Assembly: GCA_028287035.1 (NCBI GenBank)
Contig: JAQBQL010000004.1
Location: forward strand, 1 to 60,079
DNA length: 60,079 nt
Reading direction: 5' to 3'
DNA from: Labilithrix sp.
Lineage (GTDB): Bacteria > Myxococcota > Polyangia > Polyangiales > Polyangiaceae
The notes under the pieces were generated by a model, which searched no databases, was not told the origin of the DNA, and saw only the letters and a program-made list of their open reading frames with translations. How positions within the stretch are numbered: the stretch's first letter is position 1; the number at the start of each line of letters is the position of its first letter. Positions 25,489 through 32,480 of this stretch are shown in pieces. A program made the position numbers and the translations under genes.

Positions 25489-26874
25489 TCAGCGGAGCTC
25501 GCGCTCGGCGATGTCCATGGGGACGTCGCCGAGCTCGGTCCACGCCCGGGCGCGCGCCGCCGCCGCGGCAGGGCCCTTCGCGAACAGCACGAGCGCACCG
25601 TAGCCGGCGCCGATCGCGCGCGCCGGCTGCGCGAGCGCGATCCGCTCCCACCGCGCGATGACATCGGGGGTCGGGCGCGAGCGCGGGCGATGCCGTGCCG
25701 TCGTGGCCTCGAGCGTGGTGCTGCCGCGCGCGACGTCGAGAGCCCAGCGCGCGATCGTCACGTGATCGTGCAGCACGACGAGCGCGATGGCGCGGGCGAT
25801 CTCGTCGTTCGCGGTCGCGAGCAGCGCCGAGCCCTGCATGGCGGCGGCGCGCTCGACGGGCGGCTCGAGGGCGCGGAGCCGCGAGCCCTGCACGTCGCGG
25901 AGCGCCGTGAGCGGAGGGCGCCGCGGGAACGTGAGCGGCGCCGCCTGCGCCTCGATGCGGTCGCTCGGGGCGTGCGACGCCTCGACGGCCTCGGCCACCT
26001 GTTTCTCGAGGTCGCTCTCGAGGGCGGCCAGCTGCGCGTCCAGCTGCTCGGGGGCGGTGGTGATCCCGACCTCGGCGGCGAGCGAGCGGGACACCGCGGG
26101 CCAGTCCGAAGCGGCGCCGCCGCGCGGGCGGTTGGATCGTTGCTCGAGCGCCTCGCGCAGGCGGACCAGCACCGCGGTCGAGCGGCCCAGCGCGGACGCC
26201 TCGATGAGGTGCTCGAGCGCGTCGAGCGCGTCGTCGAGCTCGCGCGCCCGCACCACGTCGAGGTCGCCCGGGGCGGCGTTCGTGCCGAGCGCGGCGAGGA
26301 CGTCCTCGAGGCGGCGCGACAGCCAGCGATCGCGCTCGGCCGCCTCCTGCGGGTTCCGCGGCGCCTGCCACGTGTCGATCAACGCCCGCACGAGGGCGCT
26401 CGACGCGCGGGGCAGGACGCGCTCCTCCTCGAGCCGCGCCGCCTCCGCATCGACGAGCCGCACGAGCAGCGTCGCCTCGAGCGCCGGACGCGCCATGGCT
26501 CCTCCCGCGGCCGCCGGAAGCGTCCTCGGCGCAGCGGCCACCTTGGCCCGGACCTTCGCGAGGCCACGCGCCCGCGCCTCGAAGGAGAACGGGTCGATCG
26601 CGCCGTCCACCACCGCGAGCGACGGATCCTCGGCGAGCATCGCCCCCATCGTCACGCGCTGGAGATCGGCCTCGGTGGGCCTGACGTGCGCCCGGTCGGC
26701 GACGCGTCGATCGAGCGCCGCCAGATCACGGAGCGTCTCGTCCTCGAGCGACGCGAGCGCGGCGACCGCGCCGGCCGCGTCGGGCGTTCGTCCGGCGGGC
26801 GATGTGCTCGGCGGGGGCGAGCCGCATGCGCAGGCGAGGAGCGAGAGCGCGAGGAGGAGCGACGGGCGACGCAT
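25489..26874 (-). CDS. Helical lipoprotein of unknown function
   Basis: This 461-residue exported protein has the signal MRRPSLLLALSLLACACGS with LLAC lipobox, a short Pro/Ser spacer, then Ala/Leu/Arg/Glu-rich helices throughout (for example LESDLEKQVAEAVEASHAP). The total length and helix pattern resemble nothing I can name. No metal-binding or catalytic motif is visible. An in-frame ATG 51 nt upstream would put 17 charged residues before the signal, so the internal ATG was chosen. It converges on leucine dehydrogenase with a 10-bp gap and diverges from a small lipoprotein gene. Confidence 0.7.
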   Translation of the reverse strand: MRRPSLLLALSLLACACGSPPPSTSPAGRTPDAAGAVAALASLEDETLRDLAALDRRVADRAHVRPTEADLQRVTMGAMLAEDPSLAVVDGAIDPFSFEARARGLAKVRAKVAAAPRTLPAAAGGAMARPALEATLLVRLVDAEAARLEEERVLPRASSALVRALIDTWQAPRNPQEAAERDRWLSRRLEDVLAALGTNAAPGDLDVVRARELDDALDALEHLIEASALGRSTAVLVRLREALEQRSNRPRGGAASDWPAVSRSLAAEVGITTAPEQLDAQLAALESDLEKQVAEAVEASHAPSDRIEAQAAPLTFPRRPPLTALRDVQGSRLRALEPPVERAAAMQGSALLATANDEIARAIALVVLHDHVTIARWALDVARGSTTLEATTARHRPRSRPTPDVIARWERIALAQPARAIGAGYGALVLFAKGPAAAAARARAWTELGDVPMDIAERELR

Positions 26875-26923
26875 CAGAGAGACTCGGTGTGGCTCTTCAT
26901 GGGTAGATGTCGTCCGCCGCACC

Positions 26924-26929
26924 ATCCTA
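26924..26929 (-). promoter_or_regulatory. Candidate -10 (TAGGAT) for the helical lipoprotein gene
   Basis: A minus-strand TAGGAT in the divergent gap would give a leader of about 40 nt for the start at 26874. Confidence 0.3.
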
Positions 26930-26950
26930 GCGGACGGCTCGCGCCCTCTC

Positions 26951-26956
26951 TACACT
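26951..26956 (+). promoter_or_regulatory. Candidate -10 (TACACT) for the small lipoprotein gene
   Basis: TACACT ends 6 nt before the second of two adjacent GTG codons, which supports the GTG at 26963 as start. Confidence 0.4.
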
Positions 26957-26962
26957 CGGGTG

Positions 26963-27490
26963 GTGGCCCCTCGATCGTCCGGCAGGCTCCTCCGCTCCGC
27001 TGTCGTGTCCACCGCGCTGCTCGCGCCCGTCACGCTCGTGAGCGCGCTCCTCGGGGCCTGCGGCGACGAGCGACCTCCTGCCGCCGAGGGCTCGACGGGT
27101 CATCCGACGGGCAGCGGCGGCGGCGGAACCAGCTCGGGCGACGGCGGCGGGGTCATCGGGATCGAGGTGCTCGGCTATTCGACCATGTGCCGAGCGGCGG
27201 ACGGCGGGGTCAGCACCGTCACCGTGAACGACCCCGAGATCGACTGCAGGTGCACGAAGGTCCCGCTCGGCGCGTACGACGTGACGATGCCGTGCGGCTT
27301 TGCCGTGTGCTCCGTGGGGTTCGACCAGACCGTGGTGTGCGGCTACGACGGCGTCGTGACGCACTACCCGACCTGCCCGCTCGCGACCGGCATCCCCGAG
27401 GGCTGGATGCGCCCGTGCTCCGATTTCGGCCCGCCCGACCAGGTCGACGGCGGCGTCGACGCGGCCGCGAACGAGCGCGACGGCGGCTGA
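26963..27490 (+). CDS. Small Cys-containing lipoprotein, unknown function
   Basis: This 175-residue protein has a long signal region ending VSALLGACGDE (perfect LGAC lipobox), a Ser/Gly linker, and a globular part with about nine cysteines (STMC, DCRC, MPCGFAVC, VVC, PTC, RPC). It ends in an Asp/Gly/Ala-rich tail. The GTG start is inferred from the signal peptide and the TACACT hexamer 6 nt upstream. The frame is open much further upstream, but that part is antisense to the helical lipoprotein gene. It is likely a surface protein stabilised by disulfides; no family recognised. Confidence 0.65.
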   Translation: MAPRSSGRLLRSAVVSTALLAPVTLVSALLGACGDERPPAAEGSTGHPTGSGGGGTSSGDGGGVIGIEVLGYSTMCRAADGGVSTVTVNDPEIDCRCTKVPLGAYDVTMPCGFAVCSVGFDQTVVCGYDGVVTHYPTCPLATGIPEGWMRPCSDFGPPDQVDGGVDAAANERDGG

Positions 27491-27496
27491 GCGCGC

Positions 27497-28180
27497 TCAG
27501 TCCGGATCGGGATCGTTCGAGAACTCGATCGGGTACTCCACGGTGACGGTGCCGCCGTGGGCCGGCGGACGGAACGCCAGCGTCGAGAGGGACTCGCGCA
27601 TGCACGTCGACATCCGCTCGTCGGCGACGCCGCCGTCGGGATCGGCCGAGGCGTCCTCGACGATGCCCCCGAGCTTCTCGTCGGCGACGATGGTGAACTT
27701 CATCGCGACGCGACCGCCCGCGTCCTTCCGCGACAGGAGCTCCTCGTAACAGGCCTTCGCCATCGGGAAGAACTCGGTGCGGACGACCTCCTGGATGTAC
27801 GCCGGGTCCATCCCGGTCCCGCCGTCGCCCGGCGGCGCAGGCAGGAACCGCCCGCCTTTCGCGGCCGCCGCGATGGCGGGGTCCTCGCTATGGGCCCAGC
27901 CCTCGAGGATGCGTTTGCGGAGGGCGTCGCGGACCGACCGATCTGCGATGGTCCGCGTGATACCTGCGTCGACCACCGCCCCGTTGTCGGTGACGGCTCC
28001 CGCGGAAGACGGCGGCGGATCGGTGGTGAAGCCGATCCCGGGCTTGCTGAGCGGGACGTGCGTGCTGCTGCTCGTCAGCCCGATCGCGAAGAGGATGCCC
28101 ACCACGAGGATGATGCCGCCGAGCAGGACGAGGAGCAGCTTCTTGCCCTCGACGCGCCCAGGCTTGCGCGGTTGATTCAC
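27497..28180 (-). CDS. AgmX/PglI C-terminal domain protein
   Basis: This 227-residue protein has a short basic N-terminus (NQPRKPGRVEGKK), one membrane segment (LLLVLLGGIILVVGILFAIGL), a linker, and a C-terminal TonB-like domain with the AgmX/PglI pattern: YIQEVV...ACYEELL, GRVAMKFTIV, MSTCMRESLSTLAF and VTVEYPIEF. In Myxococcus this domain occurs in adventurous gliding motility proteins and many envelope proteins. The two Cys (ACYEE, STCM) are conserved in the family and may form a disulfide in the periplasm. The start is a GTG; a longer frame would overlap the divergent radical SAM gene. The two genes are separated by only 53 bp. Confidence 0.78.
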   Translation of the reverse strand: MNQPRKPGRVEGKKLLLVLLGGIILVVGILFAIGLTSSSTHVPLSKPGIGFTTDPPPSSAGAVTDNGAVVDAGITRTIADRSVRDALRKRILEGWAHSEDPAIAAAAKGGRFLPAPPGDGGTGMDPAYIQEVVRTEFFPMAKACYEELLSRKDAGGRVAMKFTIVADEKLGGIVEDASADPDGGVADERMSTCMRESLSTLAFRPPAHGGTVTVEYPIEFSNDPDPD

Positions 28181-28221
28181 GCGCCCATCATGCCAGGCTT
28201 TTCGCGAGGGTACGGGCGTTA

Positions 28222-28227
28222 TAGGGT
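28222..28227 (+). promoter_or_regulatory. Candidate -10 (TAGGGT, within TATAGGGT) for the radical SAM gene
   Basis: The hexamer ends 6 nt before the GTG start. With no SD in the six remaining bases, the transcript would be leaderless or nearly so. Confidence 0.45.
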
Positions 28228-28233
28228 GGGCCC

Positions 28234-30123
28234 GTGGCACTCAGCATCGATCGCCCGACGCGCATCCTCACCCGAGCACTCTCCGGTTCGGCGAAGAGGC
28301 TGTGGCCTCTGGTCCAGCGACTCAACCGCACGATCGAGCGGCCCTCCGCGAAGCCGTCCTGGGCGCCTGCCCCGCTGCTGAAGAGGCGCGAGCGATCGTT
28401 CCCGCAGCTCGGGTTTCCGCGCGAGACCGACTCGCTCTGCCCGCGCTGCGTGAAGGAGGTCCGCACGGACATCCTCTCGGGCAAGCGTGAGCTGAGCGAG
28501 CTCGTCGACGGCCGCCCGGGCGAGGTGCGCGCGAAGATCCACGAGCAGGTCGTCGACGGCGTGTCCTGCATCGTCATGTCGAAGGACTGCCCGACGCACG
28601 GGCACTTCGAGGACGTGATGTCGATCGACCCGGCCTTCATGAGCCGGCTCGAGATGCTCTATCCCGGTCGCGACTTCCTCGCGCCGCTCACCAAGCTGCG
28701 CGAGCACGGCTCGTCCAGCATCAAGTACGGCCGCGGGTCGGTGCTCACCGTCGACCTCACGAACCGCTGCAACATGATGTGCGACCCGTGCTTCATGGAT
28801 GCGAACCAGGTCGGTTACGTCCACGAGCTCGAGTGGGACGACATCCAGAAGATCCTGGACGACGCGCTCACGGTGCAGCCGCGCCGGCAGATGAGCATCC
28901 AGTTCTCGGGCGGCGAGCCGACGCTCTCGCCGTACTTCCTGCGCGCCATCCAGTACGCCCGCGAGAACGGCTTCTTCGCCGTGCAGTGCGCAACGAACGG
29001 CGTGCGCTTCGCGCAAGATCCGCAGTTCGCGCGCGACGCGAAGGCCGCGGGTCTTCGCATGGCCTATCTCCAGTTCGACGGCGTCGACAACGAGTCGAAC
29101 GCGCACCGCAAGATCGGCAACCTCTTCGACGTGAAGACGCGCGCCATCGAGCACCTGCACGCGGCGGGCATCGACGTCATCCTCGTCGTCACCGTGGTGA
29201 ACGGCATCAACAACGACCAGGTCGGCAAGATCGTGCAGTTCGCGATCGACAACGCCGACAAGGTCACGGTCGTCTCGTTCCAGCCGGTCAGCTTCACGGG
29301 GCGCGACGAGGACATCTCCGACGAGGACCGCATCAAGCAGCGCTACACGCTGAGCCACCTCGCCCGGGACATCAAGGACCAGACCGGCCTCACCGAGCCC
29401 ATGCGCGACTGGTTCCCGCTCTCGGCGATGGGACCCTTCAGCGACCTCACCGACACGCTCCTCGGCGAGCAGGCCGACTGGGGATCGATGAAGTGCGGCT
29501 GCCACCCGAACTGCGGGATCGGCACGGCGATCTTCGTCAACAAGCGCACGAAGCAGGCGGTGCCCGTCACCGAGTTCCTCGACCTCGAGCAGCTCCTGCA
29601 CGACATCCAGGACATCACCGACGCCGCGCAGAGCAAGCCCGTCACCGTGGCGGAGCTCGCGATGGCGATGCTGAAGAACTTCGACGCGGAAAAGGCGCCG
29701 GTCAGCTTCCCCACCCTGATGAAGCAGTTCCTCAGCCAGACCGGGGCGCGCGGGAAGAAGATCGGCGAGCACGAGAGCGACGCGCACGAGTTCGAGTGGC
29801 GCATCCTCTTCGTCGCAGGAATGTGGTTCCAGGACCTCTTCAACTACGACTTCCGGCGCACCGAGATGTGCATCATTCCCTACGGCACACAGATGGGTGA
29901 GATCAGCTTCTGCGCCTACAACACGGGCGTCGGCTGGCGGAACATCCTCGAGAAGATGAAGATGACGGCCACCGTGGCGGAGTGGAACAAGACGCGCGGC
30001 CGCCACGCCGTCTACGCGAAGGGCCAGGACCTCGATCTCCCGGCGGCGCTCGGCACCGTCGTGACGAAGGACGACGCTGCTCCCCGTCGCGAGCGCGTCC
30101 GGCTGCGCGTGCTCGAGACCTAG
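28234..30123 (+). CDS. Radical SAM protein with N-terminal Cys motif (MJ0619/Tes-like superfamily)
   Basis: This is a 629-residue cytosolic protein. An N-terminal metal-site-like region has C69-P-R-C72 and later C112 and C119-P-T-H-G. The radical SAM cluster is C179xxxC183xxC186 (NRCNMMCDPC), with a GGEP motif (FSGGEPTLS) and beta strands of the TIM barrel after it. Further cysteines C421, C423, C427 and C546, C560 could hold auxiliary Fe-S clusters. The combination of CPxC...CPxHG before the CxxxCxxC motif is characteristic of the MoaA-like group that includes archaeal MJ0619 and tetraether lipid synthase (Tes). The exact reaction here is unknown. The GTG start is supported by the TAGGGT hexamer 6 nt upstream. 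Confidence 0.8.
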   Translation: MALSIDRPTRILTRALSGSAKRLWPLVQRLNRTIERPSAKPSWAPAPLLKRRERSFPQLGFPRETDSLCPRCVKEVRTDILSGKRELSELVDGRPGEVRAKIHEQVVDGVSCIVMSKDCPTHGHFEDVMSIDPAFMSRLEMLYPGRDFLAPLTKLREHGSSSIKYGRGSVLTVDLTNRCNMMCDPCFMDANQVGYVHELEWDDIQKILDDALTVQPRRQMSIQFSGGEPTLSPYFLRAIQYARENGFFAVQCATNGVRFAQDPQFARDAKAAGLRMAYLQFDGVDNESNAHRKIGNLFDVKTRAIEHLHAAGIDVILVVTVVNGINNDQVGKIVQFAIDNADKVTVVSFQPVSFTGRDEDISDEDRIKQRYTLSHLARDIKDQTGLTEPMRDWFPLSAMGPFSDLTDTLLGEQADWGSMKCGCHPNCGIGTAIFVNKRTKQAVPVTEFLDLEQLLHDIQDITDAAQSKPVTVAELAMAMLKNFDAEKAPVSFPTLMKQFLSQTGARGKKIGEHESDAHEFEWRILFVAGMWFQDLFNYDFRRTEMCIIPYGTQMGEISFCAYNTGVGWRNILEKMKMTATVAEWNKTRGRHAVYAKGQDLDLPAALGTVVTKDDAAPRRERVRLRVLET

Positions 30124-30268
30124 GACGCAGCGAGAGCGCGGGCCCAGCTCGAGCGTGGAAGCGCCCTCGCGCTCGGTCTCGTCCGCGTGACGGCTTCGTG
30201 AGCTTCTGCGCCGGCCCCTGGCGCGACCGGTTCGACGGCCTACCCTTTGAATGGGAGAAGTCGGACCC

Positions 30269-31381
30269 ATGAAACACGTGCGCTGGCTGTGGGCCGTGGT
30301 CGTTGCAGTGTCCGGCGTCGCGTCCTGCTCCGAGGGCGGGCACGCGCGCGTCGCCTTCGCGGTCCCGTCCCCGAACGACGGCAGCGTCCCGCGCCACCTG
30401 ACGGGCGACGGGCGCGTCATCCTCGTCACGCTCGACGGCGTGCGCGCCGAGGACGTGTTCGACGGCGCGAGCCCCACACTACAGCCGGGCACCGACGTGA
30501 CCGGCTACACGCGGCCCGATCTGCTGATGCCGCGGACGTACGAGCGCATCGCCACGCGCGGCGTCGCGCTCGGGGCCGAGCGTCCGGGCTGCGGCACGGT
30601 CCACACCGCGAGCGGCGCGAACGTCTCGCTCCCCGGCTACCTCGAGATCTTCACGGGCCATCCGACGACCTGCAAGGACAATGGCTGCCCGGCGACGACC
30701 ATGACCACGGTGCTGGACGAGGCCGCCGAGGCCGGGCTCGCGGTGACGAGCCTCGGATCGTGGAACGTCCTCGACCACGCCGTCTCGAATGGCAACGCCG
30801 GCGTCTTCGTGGAGACCGGCACCCAGCGCTGGCCGGGCCCGCGCCCGCTCGCCGACACGCGCCTCGAGCGCCTCGTCAGCGCCGGCGAGAAGAGCGACCC
30901 GTTCCCGGGCGTCGGCTGGTACCGGCCGGACGCGCTGACCATGCCGCTCGCGCTGCACTGGTACCGCACGCAGCATCCGGCGGTCTTCCACGTCGGCCTC
31001 GGCGACGCCGACGAATGGGGGCACCGCAAGGACTACGGGGCGTACCTGGCGGCGGTGCACCGGTCGGACGCGTTCATCGGGCAGCTCGCCGACGCCCTCG
31101 ACGCGATGGGCGAGGAGGGCGCGAAGACCACGGTGATCGTCACGACCGATCACGGACGGAACGCCGACTTCAAGGACCACGGGCCGCGCAGCGCCTCGTC
31201 GGCACGGACGTTCGTGCTCGCCTTCGGCGCACGCGTGCCGGTGCAGGGAGTCGCCTGCGGATCGCGCGACGTGACCCTCGCCGACGTCGCGCCCACCATC
31301 CGGGCCCTCGTCGGGCTCCCCGCCGACGTCACGCCCGGCGCGGGACGGCCGATCCGCGAGCTGCTGCCGGACGAGAGCTGA
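30269..31381 (+). CDS. Alkaline phosphatase-superfamily (phosphodiesterase-type) lipoprotein
   Basis: This 370-residue exported protein has the signal VVVAVSGVASCSEG with VASC lipobox at C20. The alkaline-phosphatase/sulfatase core shows the first metal Asp D56 (LVTLDGVRAED), the nucleophile region in GANVSLPGYLEIFTGHP, the metal motif GDADEWGHRKDY, and TTDHGR. Members hydrolyse phosphate mono- or diesters; the substrate is unknown. Start choice: the ATG used has GGGAGAAG 8 nt upstream, whereas the earlier in-frame ATG does not. It follows the radical SAM gene by 145 bp, in the same direction. A 7-bp inverted repeat (30134-30140 with 30168-30174) in that gap could terminate the first gene. 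Confidence 0.82.
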   Translation: MKHVRWLWAVVVAVSGVASCSEGGHARVAFAVPSPNDGSVPRHLTGDGRVILVTLDGVRAEDVFDGASPTLQPGTDVTGYTRPDLLMPRTYERIATRGVALGAERPGCGTVHTASGANVSLPGYLEIFTGHPTTCKDNGCPATTMTTVLDEAAEAGLAVTSLGSWNVLDHAVSNGNAGVFVETGTQRWPGPRPLADTRLERLVSAGEKSDPFPGVGWYRPDALTMPLALHWYRTQHPAVFHVGLGDADEWGHRKDYGAYLAAVHRSDAFIGQLADALDAMGEEGAKTTVIVTTDHGRNADFKDHGPRSASSARTFVLAFGARVPVQGVACGSRDVTLADVAPTIRALVGLPADVTPGAGRPIRELLPDES

Positions 31382-31425
31382 ACGCCAAGACGCCAGGCGA
31401 CGCCAAGGCGCCACGAGACGAGAGC
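31382..31425. repeat. Degenerate short tandem repeat (ACGCCAAG-type) between convergent genes
   Basis: Directly after the stop codon the sequence reads ACGCCAAG-ACGCCAGGCG-ACGCCAAG-GCGCCACGAG, imperfect 8-10 bp units. It fills most of the 53-bp gap before the convergent aspartic-protease gene. No hairpin with a T tract is visible. Confidence 0.6.
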
Positions 31426-31434
31426 GCGAGCTTC

Positions 31435-32457
31435 TCAGCGGGGCGCGGGGTCGGCGGGTCGCGCCGGCGGGAGGCAGCGCGCATAGAGCTGGTCACGCCC
31501 GAGGAGGAGCGCGCACGCGCGGAGCACGTCCATCGCGAGCACGCCGTCGCGTGGGCAGGAGCCGTCGGCAGCGCCGCCGATGAGGTCGACGTCGCCGACC
31601 AGCGTGACGCCGCCCGCGACCACATGGGCGGCCTTGAGGCGGCGCGCCGTGATCTTCCCGGAGGCGGTGTACATCGGCTCGCGGACCACCGTGCTCTGGC
31701 CGGCGAGCTTCTGTCCCGAGGGCGAAGACGTGAAGACGTCCGAGTGCTCGGCGCCGGTGTCGACGAGGAGCTCCACCCGCTGTCCCTCGACGGTCGCGGG
31801 CACGACGAAGGCGAGGCCCTTGATCGGGCTCTCGGTGTCCTCGCACGCGCGGCCCTGCTCCGGCATCACCAGCGGGAGGCCGGTGGCCGACAGCTCGTAG
31901 TGCGCCTCGCTCCACACCGCCGACCGGAGCTCGCCCTTCTGCAGGTCGAGCACGACGGAGTCGCCCTCCTCGACCAGGCGCTGCGGTGAGATGAACACGC
32001 CGATCCCGAGCTTCTCGATGATCTCGGGTACCTCGGTGGCGAGCACCGGCCCGGTCGCGAGCGGTCCCCACTCGTCGATGGCGAGCTCGGGCCGCTCGAC
32101 CCGGAAGGTGGCGATCGATTTCCCGACGTGGTCGGTGCCGAGGTCGCCGAGCTTCTTCATCGGCAGACCGAGCTTGCGCGCGAGCCAGCCGGCGATGACG
32201 TGCGAGTTGGCGCCGGTGTCGACGAGCATCAGCACGGGATGGCCGGCGACGGTCCCGCTGACGAGCGGCAGCGGGAACGACCGGCCGTTCTGGAGCTGGT
32301 AACGCAACGTCGCGTGGCGCGCGCTCGTGTGGGCCTTCGCGGCCGGCGCCTCGCCCCGTGAAGCCGTTCGCGGCGGGGCAGGGCGCGGCGGGGACGCAGC
32401 GGGCCTCCCGGCGCACCCGACCAGCATGGCGATCAGGAGCGTCGTGAGGAGCCGCAC
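31435..32457 (-). CDS. Retropepsin-like lipoprotein with two DTGA active-site motifs
   Basis: This 340-residue exported protein has the signal LLIAMLVGCAG with LVGC lipobox and a Pro/Ala linker to about residue 45. Two aspartic-protease half-domains follow: D80 in LMLVDTGANSHVI and D233 in ELLVDTGAEHSDVF. Bacterial retropepsin-like proteins normally have one DTGA per chain and dimerise. Here both halves are in one chain, so an intramolecular active site, as in pepsin, is possible. The GTG start has TAGGGT 6 nt upstream, inside the gap after the clp-like gene. A few Cys near the C-terminus (ACEDTE, GSCPRD, RACA, RCLPP) may form disulfides. Confidence 0.78.
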   Translation of the reverse strand: MRLLTTLLIAMLVGCAGRPAASPPRPAPPRTASRGEAPAAKAHTSARHATLRYQLQNGRSFPLPLVSGTVAGHPVLMLVDTGANSHVIAGWLARKLGLPMKKLGDLGTDHVGKSIATFRVERPELAIDEWGPLATGPVLATEVPEIIEKLGIGVFISPQRLVEEGDSVVLDLQKGELRSAVWSEAHYELSATGLPLVMPEQGRACEDTESPIKGLAFVVPATVEGQRVELLVDTGAEHSDVFTSSPSGQKLAGQSTVVREPMYTASGKITARRLKAAHVVAGGVTLVGDVDLIGGAADGSCPRDGVLAMDVLRACALLLGRDQLYARCLPPARPADPAPR

Positions 32458-32463
32458 GTCCTC

Positions 32464-32469
32464 ACCCTA
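32464..32469 (-). promoter_or_regulatory. Candidate -10 (TAGGGT) for the DTGA lipoprotein gene
   Basis: A minus-strand TAGGGT ends 6 nt before the GTG start, within the 23-bp gap behind the clp-like gene. The gene may thus have its own promoter even though it follows clp closely. Confidence 0.45.
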
Positions 32470-32480
32470 GCAGCGCGCGA

